Shown piece by piece: positions 22,009-31,617 of a stretch of DNA of 64,000 bases. This DNA is from Deroplatys truncata (taxonomy: Eukaryota; Arthropoda; Insecta; Mantodea; Mantidae), in the NCBI GenBank assembly GCA_030765065.1, contig CM060989.1, positions 40,167,501 through 40,231,500 of the forward strand, read 5' to 3'. The number at the start of each line of letters is the position of its first letter. Position 1 is the stretch's first letter. A program made the position numbers and the translations under genes. The notes below the pieces were generated by a model. The model was given only the letters and a program-made list of their open reading frames with translations. It did no database searches and was not told where the DNA came from.

Positions 22009-22085
22009 CCGTGGTAGCTCAGATGTTTAGAGCAGCGGCACAGTAAGCTGAAGATCAGTGGTTCAAATTCCAGACTTGAATTTTT
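22009..22085 (+). repeat. tRNA-like sequence (SINE-6 head)
   Basis: GGTAGCTCAGATGTTTAGAG is an A-box-type sequence and GGTTCAAATTCC (about 22059) is a B box, at tRNA spacing. The 3' end does not pair with the 5' GCCGTGG, so a true tRNA acceptor stem is lacking. A similar head and the same TTTTTCAGTCT..CACCTTTCC continuation occur at 34384, so this is a dispersed SINE and not a tRNA gene. Confidence 0.6.
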
Positions 22086-22816
22086 CAGTCTGTTTCACCT
22101 TTCCTAGACAAACCTTTCCGCAGCATTTTCTCAAGCAAAGGATACCTCTCTCCCTCTCTCTCATGCACAAGGATTTTCTCTTTCACACCCAGAAGTTCCA
22201 TCCTCTATGTTTCTGTTTTTCTCTACAGTAACCTCGGCGTCTCTCCCTTTCTGTCTCTCTCTATTTCCTACACAATCCCTGCCCTCCGCACCGGGGGTAT
22301 GTACCCTAATGCGCTTTATGTACAAGTTTTAAGTTTGCCTCCCCTTCCTTCTTTTTGTGTTAACGTAAAAAATATGGGCATTGTCCGCCGTTCGTATTCT
22401 TCTGGTTTTCTGCAGCCCTCCTCGTCCCTCGCCAAAGTAGGGCGCCGCGCCGCGGCGTTTTGACGGCGGGATTCGCACATGCGCACCAAAGCCGGTCCAA
22501 AAAGAGGGCGGACTATACGAATCTATCGATTGATGAGCTGAGGGCAAGAACGGGGAGGGTGCATCCGCCAACCTCCCCCTTTACTAGCCGAAATTCTGTC
22601 ACAACCCCACCCCGTGCCAACGCGTTTAGATGCGCCCATGGCTCAAACCTGCCCTTCATGGGGCAAGTCAAGTCAATGAACCTTCCAACTCATACCTTAT
22701 TTGTGTACAATAACTTAAGTTCAGTCCTAGGAGTATTTTCCAATTTCCTTAAGCGGATGTACCATGAAAATACTTTCAACATTTTTTTTCCAGTCAATTT
22801 AAAACGTTTATTTTTA
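22086..22816. other. no recognisable gene; CT-rich and GC-rich patches
   Basis: CT-rich tracts lie at 22147-22265, and 22420-22640 is GC-richer with a GCGCCGCGCCGCGGCG word at 22442. The overlapping open stretches on both strands show no domain. Confidence 0.4.
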
Positions 22817-23058
22817 CGTATTTTCACTTTAGAAGAAACAGTTTCCTTTCCTAGTTTAGTTATTTGTAACGAATCCTTCAATTTGTGCTTGCATTTAGTA
22901 TACATAAATAATCCTAAAATTTAACTTTTACATTCAAATATGAAATTATATTAATGCAACATTATATTTTCCACACAACATATTTTTACGAACATCCACC
23001 AAGTTACCGATCGACTCAAACGGGGAGTGACACTATTTTCCTTTCGTTCTTTGTTTTT
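22817..23058 (+). repeat. segment X, copy 1 of a tandem duplication
   Basis: Aligns with 24661-24907: GTATTTTCA.TTTAGAAGA, then TATGAAATTATATTAATGCA, and a CTTTC.TTCTTTGTTTTTA end directly against R860. Each X is followed by an R860 copy in the same orientation, so the unit X plus R860 is repeated. Confidence 0.7.
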
Positions 23059-24655
23059 ATTTCCTTCACCACGTAAATAGTAGGTAGAGAAGGTATTGTA
23101 CTCAACACAAAAATTCTGTATTCATACTTTACCGGAAATATATGTTTCATGACACCTCAATAAAAATAAAACGCATTTTTACTTTCTCTACTACGTATAG
23201 TAAGTAGGGGAGGTATTGAATTCCACCCAAAATATCCATACAGAGATTTCACTGGAACTACATGTTTTGAGACCCCCTGAATAGAAAAAAAGCATTTTTA
23301 GAAAAAGGTCCGAGTGTGTGTCTATGAATAGCATAACTCAAAAACGAAAAGTCGGATAATAGCAAACTTGGTATTTAGGTTCAGTATCTTTCTAAGATGG
23401 GCGAAGAAGATTATCAACAAAATCCCCCCACCCCAGACTACCCTTTATATGGAACAGTTTTTGAAAATACGATTTTGATTAAAATATATGTTTAAGATAT
23501 TTTCATGAAAAATGAAATGTATATCTTGAATTTTCTGGGAATGTCCCCAAAAGTCCTCTTCATTGTGAATGGCTTTTGCATAACTGGTAAACCGTAAGAA
23601 ATAGACATAATTTTTTTACACAAAATATGTAGATCTCGCTAAAACACACAACTTATGTCATATACATTTTTGATTGTCGAGTGAACCATTTCCCAAATAT
23701 TCCTTGTTATTTGTTTGAATTTTCCAATACTTATACTCTTCCTTAAATGGGAATTAGTTATTCGTTTTTTTATGTCCTGGACATGCAAAGAGAATGGAAT
23801 GCTCCACATAGCAACCAGCTCTTAAAAGATAATTAGCAATAAGATAGTTTCTGCAAATGTTTATCTCGATTAACATGAAGCATATGGAGAATAAGCGTTT
23901 GTAAAAATAGTTTGTATAAGAGTAGAGAAACTCATGTGAGTGCAACACATCAGATTTTTAGAAAAAGATCCGTGTGTATGTGTGTGAATAGCATAACTCA
24001 TAAACCAACGTTGGATAAATACCAAACTTAATATTTAAGTTCAGTATCTTTCAAAGATGTGACATGAATATTTTCAAGAAAATCCCCAAATTACCCTTTA
24101 CATGGAAGATTTTTCAAAATTGTTGATTTTCTAAAAAAAAAGACACTAACGATTTTGATTAAAATACCGTATCTTAACGATATTCACATGACAAAATGTT
24201 TATCTTGAATTTTCTGGAATAACCTTTGAAGTCATCTTCATTTAGACGGAAGTTTGTATAATAAACCTTAAGCGTTAGATGAAAGCATATTTAAAATAAA
24301 TGTAGATTTCTTTAAAACATACAATTTATTTCAAATAACTTTTTTGTGACATAAGCCATTTCCGATATATCCGTTATTAATACTTCGAACTGTTCAACTT
24401 GTCAGTTGTTTCTCACGATGTCACGGAAAGCGCAAGGAATTTCAGGCCAGCGTATAGCGTCCAATTCTAAAACATTTGACTAAAGCTACTCCCTTTGTAT
24501 TTAAAATGAAATGTATAATGCGGCTATTTCGGGAAAGGTTTATCTCCATTAAAATGAAGCTGATAGGAAAATACACTTTCGTAAGAATATTGTGTAGCCA
24601 CTAATATGCGACAAAGGGTAGAGAAAACCATGTGAATATAACACATCCGATCTTT
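23059..24655 (+). repeat. R860 copy c, interrupted by a second R860 (copy d)
   Basis: The first ~115 bp (to the internal CGCATTTTTA word) and the last ~695 bp (from ATTTTTAGAAAAAG at 23954) belong to one R860 that a nested copy has split. The junction lies in the internal A/T tract between CCCCTGAAT and the TG tract. The host copy is diverged in sequence but complete once the insertion is removed. Confidence 0.8.
23182..23953 (+). repeat. R860 copy d, nested in copy c
   Basis: Bounded by identical heptamers ATTTTTA at 23175-23181 and 23954-23960. It begins CTTTCTCTACTACGTATAG and ends ACACATCAG. It is about 770 bp, short of full length because of an internal loss next to the TTAGCAATAAGAT word. 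The exact heptamer repeat defines the ends of R860. Confidence 0.85.
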
Positions 24656-24660
24656 TAAAA

Positions 24661-24907
24661 GTATTTTCATTTTAGAAGACAGCAGTTCTCTTTCCTAGAT
24701 GTTTTTTGTAAAGAATCCTTTAATTTGTGATTGCCTTTTTCTATATAAAAACTATCCCAAAACTCAACTGTTACATTCAAGTATGAAATTATATTAATGC
24801 AACATAATGCTCTCCACATAATTCGAATTTAAGGAACATATACAAAGTTCTCCGATTGACTCATAACCAGGGAATGACACCTTTTTTTCCTTTCATTCTT
24901 TGTTTTT
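24661..24907 (+). repeat. segment X, copy 2 of the tandem duplication
   Basis: Partner of 22817-23058; starts right after the end of R860 copy c and leads into copy f. No coding capacity. Confidence 0.7.
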
Positions 24908-25430
24908 ACTTTCTCATCACGTACATAGTAAGTAGAGAACGTATTGCAATTTAACCAAATATTCTATATCGAAATTTCACCGGAAATACATGTTTTGAGG
25001 CCCCCTGAATCTAAAATAAACAGTTTTAGAAAAATATCCATGTATGTGCGCGTGCGCCTGTAAACAGTATAACTCAAAAACGAAAAGTTGGATCAAAACT
25101 AAATTTGGTATTTAAGTTTCGTACCTTTCAAAGATGCGACACGAAGATTTTAAAGAAAATCCCCCCACACCAAACTACCATTACATGGAGCATTTTTCTA
25201 AAGTTTCGATTTTCTCAAAAATTGTTCTAATTTTTATTAAAATGCCTTGTGTTAAAAATATTTACACCTCAAAACGTATATCTTGGATTCTATAACCTTG
25301 TAAAAGTGGTAAACATTAAACGATAGACGAGTACCACACATAGGATGTAGATCTCTTTAAATCACACAATTTACTTTAAATAACCTTTTATGACATAAGC
25401 CATATTTTTGTAAACTCACTGCAAAACCTG
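24908..25430 (+). repeat. R860 copy f, 3'-truncated and diverged
   Basis: Starts ACTTTCTCATCACGTACATAG and follows the R860 order through the TG tract (here ATGTGCGCGTGCGCC) to the CATAAGCCAT word, then ends before the CATATGGAG landmark. Confidence 0.7.
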
Positions 25431-25704
25431 AATTTTTATGGGAATACTGTTAAAATACATCAAGTGGAGCGTTTTCTTAGGCTAAATTTACGCAATAAAA
25501 CTTCATATTTAAATAATGCCAGTTAGAGCTTCTAAACGTGGTAAAAACACTACTATTATTGCGTGTAAATACTGGCATAAATTTCAACAAGATATCTAAC
25601 GTAATGGATTTTGCAAATTTCACTGATGCATTGTCTTTATGTCTCTCATAATTGTAGTAGAATATTTGTTGGTAGTTGGAAGATGCTTCATGTTTATCTG
25701 CACC

Positions 25705-25719
25705 ACGTATGGGAGCCAA
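25705..25719 (-). promoter_or_regulatory. primer-binding site, tRNA-Lys type (minus strand)
   Basis: On the minus strand TGGCTCCCATACGTGG follows CA-AAT, as in the two plus-strand LTR copies; the last bases have drifted. Confidence 0.55.
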
Positions 25720-25721
25720 TT

Positions 25722-26628
25722 TGTCGCGATCACTTCGTGTTATCTTATTGCTGAGCGCCTGTTATTGTATACTAGTTTGAATTTTGGGTTCAATGTCCTC
25801 CGGCTAGCTATTATTACTACTCAGTCGAGCATATCTCTTGAACAGGGTGTGTAAACGGAAAGGATTTGTTACTGAAAGATAACACTTATAAAAGAATTTG
25901 TTTTTACACTTTTATTACCGTCACAATTAATTAATTTCACATATTGACTCTTGATACACGCCAGACTGAAACTGTTATATTTTCTAATATCACTATAATC
26001 ACCTATTTGTTGCACATTATTAATTCGCGTATTTCACATTTATAACTAACTTTACAATGCGAGAGATTTTGTAGAATTGCGCGACGTATAACGCGTGAAC
26101 GATTCTCTTAAACTGTGCGACGTATAACCTTTGTATGATTCTGTTGGACTGAACGACGTACTACCCGCGAATCCTTCTGTTGGACTGAACGACGTATTAC
26201 CCGTGAATCCTTCTGTTGGACTGAACGAAACCTGTCTCTGGCTTTAGCTTTTTATACTCCCTCACCCGATATGCCTAAAGATTATAATCGAGCTGCTATT
26301 GGTTAATAAAACGCGCCAACATTAGCGTCTATATTTATATCCAATCAAAATTACGAACACATATGCTCTAGGGAAGAAATTCCCTCCATTTCTAAAGAAA
26401 CGCGCGCTACTCTGACGTCATTTGCTTGCCTCTTCTAATTAATAAACAACTCACCCCCTCGCTACATTGTTGCCCGCTCTTATTGTCAGTTTCAGTGAGG
26501 CCGTGTAAACTTATTTCCTAACAATGCTTATAATTAACAAACATCTCAAATCAATGTCATACAATAATGCTTATTTACACTACAATCACTCTGGCATTTA
26601 CATTGTTGTGATATAAAATACTGCCACA
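25722..26628 (-). repeat. LTR of a retrotransposon, copy 3
   Basis: On the minus strand it runs from TGTGGCAGTATTT (26628 downward) to CA at 25722-25723, 907 bp, matching copies 1 and 2 in length and order. The TATA box GTATAAAAAG is at about 26248-26257. It carries four tandem 36-bp units (26081-26224) in the leader part just downstream of the TATA box. No internal genes follow. Confidence 0.8.
26081..26224 (-). repeat. four tandem 36-bp repeats inside LTR copy 3
   Basis: On the plus strand each unit begins with a .CGACGTA.TAC word (26081, 26117, 26153, 26189). The last two units are almost identical and the first is the most diverged, so the array grew by successive duplication. The other two LTRs have only one equivalent of it. 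Confidence 0.85.
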
Positions 26629-27040
26629 TAATGAACTTTTAATTTTATTTGTTGCAAACGCTTATCTACCTTGAGACTAAAACCTGGATTTAATGCACAT
26701 GCATTGGCTTGCCCTATCCTGCATTAGGTAGATAGAGCGAGACTTTCTCCATAAACGTTTAATCTTCAGGGTATTTAAAACATGAACACATAATCTACCA
26801 GGCAGTAACATATTTTCATGGAAAGGGAAGGTAGTGGTTATGGCTGTTCTGTGGTTTGACGCCTATAAAATCTCATTTATGAGGACCATTGAGCTCCGCA
26901 TCTTCCTGGTATTTACGTCCTAAGACACTCGTAAATACAGAGGCTATCGCCGGCATGTAAACAATGAGAATAAACGATGCATAGTCAATTATCATCAGTC
27001 TGTGTATATAAACAAGCACGTTATACAGTGCCCAATAAGG
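26629..27040. other. no recognisable feature
   Basis: AT-rich sequence between LTR copy 3 and the candidate exon. No repeat partner seen. Confidence 0.4.
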
Positions 27041-27226
27041 TTACCAGTCTAAACGAATTTTTTTGCAATAATACTTAAATCTTATTATGCGAAACATGTT
27101 TTGTTTATTTATTCCTTCTATGTTTATAAATGTAACGAACTCCCATTTACACTGAAACACCGTACCATTGGTAACAGGAAAACAGATGCAAATTACAAAC
27201 ACAATAAAAGCTGTCAACACTTTCAT
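27041..27226 (-). CDS. candidate first exon of a small secreted peptide
   Basis: The minus strand opens with MKVLTAFIVFVICICFPVTN, a convincing signal peptide: a basic start, a 13-residue hydrophobic core and a small-residue region ending before TVFQCKWEF. A TATA-like TATATAA (about 27263-27270) and an initiator-like TCATTC lie 25-45 bases upstream. A possible splice donor, CAGT-GTAAAT, lies 79-84 bases into the frame, so the open 61 codons may be exon plus intron read-through. No downstream exon was recognised, and no family is assigned. Chance hydrophobic runs do occur in AT-rich DNA, so this is only a candidate. Confidence 0.3.
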   Translation of the reverse strand: MKVLTAFIVFVICICFPVTNGTVFQCKWEFVTFINIEGINKQNMFRIIRFKYYCKKIRLDW

Positions 27227-27410
27227 GACATTATCGAATGAGAGTTTTAAACAGTTGCATTATATAAATACGAAAATATCTGATAAAATGCAATATCAGG
27301 AATGAAAAAGCATATATATGCATGAGTGCTATCTATTGCGAACACACAATAATTAAAACGAAGCAAAAATTATGAATTGTAATGCTTTGACAAAACAAAT
27401 GTCTTATTAC

Positions 27411-27956
27411 TTTATCTACCAGGTATCTAATAGGTAGAGGAAATATTGCATTCAACCCAAAACTTGTATACCTACCGATATTTTACCAAAAATACCTGTT
27501 TTGAGGCCCCTGAATAAAAAAGGTCTGTGTGCATGTGCCTGTGAACAAATAAGTCGGTTAAATACCAAAGTTGGTAATTAACTGCAGCATCTTCCAAGGA
27601 TGCAACACATTTTTTAGAAAATTCCCCATCCCAAGCTGCCCTTACAAGGAAAATATTGCGTTTTATTTTCTAAAAAATGGAGGATTTTGATTAAACTATT
27701 ATACGTTTACGATTTTGCATGAGAAATGAAATCGATATCTTGAAGTTAAATCAATTTTTTTTTTACTTATCCACTTCCTAGATATTCTCTATCGTTAGTT
27801 TTAATTTTCAAATAGTTATACTTTTTCAAGTGGCAATTGGCTATTAGTTTTTTCTCGCGGTTATGAAAACGGCATTGGATTTTAAATTCACTGCACAGCG
27901 ATCCACTTTTATAAAAATAGGACAACATATCTTCAGAGATACCACAAATGCTAATA
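27411..27956 (+). repeat. R860 copy g, diverged
   Basis: Starts TACTTTATCTACCAGGTATC and keeps the order TTCAACCCAAAA, CCTGTTTTGAGGCCCC, TGTGCATGTGCCTGTGAACA, GATTTTGATTAAA. A short DNA transposon has inserted near its end at 27957. Confidence 0.65.
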
Positions 27957-28364
27957 CAGGCCTATTCAAAAAGAAGGAGCATGCTTTAAATATTTATTTC
28001 TAATGAACGACAATAGATAGCGACATGTGTTTGTTTACGAGAAAATGGCGACGCCACAGGAAAAGTGTTTTGTGTGCTGCATTATGCAAAGAGTAGATTC
28101 AATGTTTCATTGCAGCGTACATTTCGTTGCAAGTTCAACAGAGCCGCCTCGTCATAAATGATACAATAAATTCATAGAAGATGGTTGCGTATGAAAACGG
28201 AAAAGCACTGGTCGTCCTCGCATAACAAATGGTACTCATTTTGAAAACATAAAATAACATTTTGAACTTTTCTCTATTCAGTGATGTATCGCATGTGTCG
28301 CCATCTATTGTCGTTCATTAGAAATAAATATTTAAATTCTGTTCCTTCTTTTTGAATAGCCCTG
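27957..28364 (+). mobile_element. 408-bp internally deleted DNA transposon with ~73-bp inverted repeats
   Basis: Both ends carry CAGG.CTATTCAAAAAGAA and the match extends about 73 bp inward with few differences (27957-28029 against 28292-28364). TA flanks each side (27955-27956, 28365-28366). The interior encodes the start of a transposase: MATPQEK at 28045, then, after a frameshift, VFCVLHYAKSRFNVSLQRTF, then NKFIEDGCV and KSTGRPRIT. This is the N-terminal helix-turn-helix of a common insect transposase group. Everything downstream is deleted. Confidence 0.85.
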
Positions 28365-28366
28365 TA

Positions 28367-29639
28367 GTTTTACAGTAATTAAATTGATCTTAACGAATGC
28401 TTGTTGTTGGACACGAAGGTCTCGTTGGCATACTTGTTGTCTAATGAAAACAAGCATGAGTTTAAAAGCCCAATTAAATTATGTAAGAAAAAAATATATA
28501 TAATAATTCATACAATATATAAATGCATATTTCAGGGGAAAATGCACATCTAAACTTTTTAATATTTTACTCTTGAATGCTACATTCAATTTTCCCTTTA
28601 GCTAAGCAGCAATTACTAGTACTTAATGAAGTCTCTGCAAACAGTTTATAATATAAAAATGTATGTATGTAGTTCCAGCAACTCTGGAACGCCTGGAATA
28701 ATTTCAACCACACTCGCTACATATACGACTCACTAATCTGGAAAACAATGACCTACACTCTCTAAATGCATGGAGTACAATGAACAAACTTCATTTAATA
28801 TTAGTAAATGTGTTATAATGCCTTTTACTAGAAGCAAAAAAAAACCTTTTTAGACAGCATAGCCCAAAAGTAGAACTTCTAAAACAGAACACACGAGCTA
28901 AAATGTTTAGATTATCGCTGGTTTCAAGTCCAATCACATGGAAATTACCCTTTGTATTTGCACAAGTTTAATAACTCGACTTGGTTTCATTCGGTTTTAC
29001 TTTTCATTACGTATTTTTACATATTAATTTCTCATGGCGCTCACATTATCTGAACACAATACAAATCGTAATACTTTAATTTATCGCAATTCGTTATAGA
29101 GTTAACCTATACGTTACATTGGTCGATTTCTTTGATCTAAACCGCTATTCTTTTATCTAACCTACATAAAAATTAAATAGCGGAAATTAGAATTCAGAAG
29201 AAACTGAAAGGGGAGTGACATTACACAACCAGTAGGAACAATAACATTAGAAGTACTTACCCAAAAAAGTCCAGAAAGCAGTATCATATAGCATTTAATC
29301 GTCTGGTGTAGGGCAAAACATGGTGAAAATAATTTCATTGAAAATGACTGCTAGCGAATCAACAAAACATCAGAAATCTCGCTTCAACGTCATATCTCTT
29401 GCTTCAAGAACGCGTTCTAAACGCGGTCCCTGTTAGTTTCAGGAATCAATATAATATTATTGGTATTTTACAAATTCGAGCGCTGTCTAAAAATAGTACA
29501 TGCCACACGTGTCAAAAGTGGTTTTACAAAAATTCCTACTCGAAAAATAAAACCCTACTTTTACGCTTTGTACACAACCTACTATTAAATATATTAAATA
29601 TTAAAGATAAAAACATTAATTCGACTGTACAACTCCTTC
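28367..29639. other. no recognisable gene
   Basis: Long AT-rich stretch. An 81-codon plus-strand frame ends at 29644, but its part before the LINE block shows no domain. Its last codons overlap the start of the LINE tail in another frame. Confidence 0.45.
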
Positions 29640-29936
29640 GTTAGACAAAATCTCGAATATGCATCTAACATTTGGGATACTAGCGCCATAAAACATGACG
29701 ATTTAATAGAAAAAACACAATCAAAATGTTTAAAACATTTACCGTATAAAAGAATTGGGTATTACATTATCTATACTAATTACAAACAGCTTTTAGAAAT
29801 ACTTAAATTTAGAGCTTTAAATTTCAGAAGAGATATTATGGGATTAATATTTCTGTATAAGGTTCTGCATTCGATTATTTGTGATATAAATACTATTACA
29901 AAAATATCGTTTTATATATCAAGCAAAAACAAATAG
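29640..29936 (+). pseudogene. LINE reverse transcriptase C-terminal tail
   Basis: Ninety-eight codons stay open in one frame from VRQNLEYASNIWD to FYISSKNK-stop. 'R..LEYAS.IW' followed by 'IEK.Q.K.LK.L..K' and 'R.L...RR......LYK..' is the thumb-to-tail region of non-LTR (CR1/Jockey-type) reverse transcriptases. The catalytic fingers and palm, including the YADD box, are absent, so this is a 5'-truncated LINE copy. It is not the same LINE as at 58938. Confidence 0.75.
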
Positions 29937-30527
29937 ATTAAACAAAATTCACCTATATATAATGAAGTTTATTATTTTTATGTAGATATTACCAACTTGT
30001 CTGAAATTCAGTTCAAAAAATGCTATAGTTAATAATTACTTATTAGATTAAGATAAATAATGAACTTAAAAATATATAAACAATTGCATACAACAGTGCC
30101 ACCTTCTCTTTCTTTCTTAGCTGTTACTTATTCTTTTATTTCTCTGCACAACTTCAATTTCATCTATACATTTTATTTGTCTTTTCTGTATTAGTTAGAT
30201 ATTAATTATTGTGACTGGATTTTTATAACGAATATGGTAATTGGGTTTATGGCTGTTATGCTCAAAATAAATAAACAATACTGTGAGGGATGGGAAGCGG
30301 TGATGTATAGTAATAATAAGTTCGAATATTAGTGTCCAATCCGTAGTTTCCGGGGTCGTTGAGATAAATTAAACAATGAGTGTCACTATTCAAGTCCAAG
30401 TTTGGTCCCTATCCGCATGGGGTTGAAAAGGGGTGAAAAAATGTGCAAAATGATACGATTAGTGTCGAATCCATATCTTCAGGGTAGCTAAGAGGAACAT
30501 ATTTACTCATAATCAGCTTGAATCCAG

Positions 30528-30529
<2 letters not shown>
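29937..30529. other. AT-rich, then a degenerate repeated segment
   Basis: AT-rich to about 30285. At 30330-30365 and 30450-30490 two related words (AGTGTCCAATCCGTAGTTTC and AGTGTCGAATCCATATCTTC, each followed by .GGGGTCG.TGAGA or .GGGTAGCTAAGAG) indicate a short diverged duplication of a kind common in insect interspersed repeats. Confidence 0.4.

Positions 30530-30584
<55 letters not shown>
30530..30584. repeat. (CA)27 microsatellite
   Basis: An uninterrupted CA tract of about 55 bases. Confidence 0.98.
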
Positions 30585-30587
<3 letters not shown>

Positions 30588-31415
30588 AGCCTCATCTCGG
30601 TTTAAATACCGAAACCAGAGTAACCTGTAGTTTCACTGCGGCTCGCTACGGCCACACGACCGTTGGGTAATGGTGGCGAGATACGAAAGGTCTTACTCGC
30701 TTTGGTAAGAGATATCACAAAATAAAATGTTTATCTGATTTTGTTCAACTGTTTTTGCATACTATAGTGCATTTTGTCGCATTCTTGTTATTAATTGAAT
30801 GTATATTTTACTATTTGATTATGCATACAAATCCACGCTTCAGTGATTTCCAAATCTGCAGCATTGTAAAGGAGATACCAGAGAAGCAAACGATCGTCAA
30901 GTTGGTAACATTTGCTGTTTGTCTCAGATGCTCGCGACTTCCTCCAACTGCATGCATGTAATTAACAGTAATGGGAGAAAGGGTTTCTGGTTGCCGCACT
31001 GACTCCTTTGTTCGTCTGTTCATTGCCCTCAGGAGCTTAGTTTTCTAAGCATTTCAAAGCGGGCCTCAGGTTTACATCGTTTTACTTCACGGCTTGTACC
31101 AAACTTGTGATTACAATTAATCAAAACTAATTGCTATTTCTCTAACAATGCTTTGAAGGAGCGAGGAATACGTTTATACGCAAAATGACAAATTATAGCT
31201 GCAAGTAGAAAAGATTTAACATCAGAGTAATTTTATTAACAGTTTCTTGCGCATGTCTATCTATTTCACAACCTGTCTCCCACAGACAGACGCATGGGCA
31301 AATTCCGCATTTACACAGGCAAGTTCCGCATAAAAGTTGAAACACCATAGACAAATTCCGTAACAACAAAATTTTAAATGCTAAATCCCTTTTCACAAGC
31401 TTGAAAGGAAAATCA
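30585..31415. other. no recognisable gene
   Basis: The bases just after the CA tract are somewhat GC-rich. The rest is AT-rich. Open stretches of 60-70 codons on both strands lack domains. Confidence 0.45.
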
Positions 31416-31417
31416 AC

Positions 31418-31617
31418 AGGGGTAGCCGAAGTGTTTAAGTCACGGGCTCATGGACGGGAGGTCTGCGGTTCAAATCCCGCCAGGAACGTCTTACCTAACT
31501 GAGCTTGTTTCCAGTCTTAACTAACAAAAGCCGAGGAGGTACCCTAAACTTAAACCTGTAACGTTTCCTTAACAAATTCCCTTTCCCAATTATTTAATTT
31601 CATGTATCATCAGTAGA
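31418..31617 (+). repeat. tRNA-derived SINE (SINE-3), copy 1
   Basis: GGGGTAGCCGAAGTGTTTAA (A-box-like), then GGTTCAAATCCC at 31467-31478 (B box). The body ends CTTTCCCAATTATTTAATTTC, as in the copy at 49954. It abuts repeat P copy 2. Confidence 0.75.

Noticed and set aside
22009-22085. Possible functional tRNA gene
   Set aside because: A and B boxes are present, but the 3' end does not pair with the 5' GCCGTGG and a related dispersed copy occurs at 34384; it is a SINE head.
26081-26224. CRISPR-like array
   Set aside because: The 36-bp units are contiguous without spacers and lie inside an LTR of a eukaryotic retroelement.
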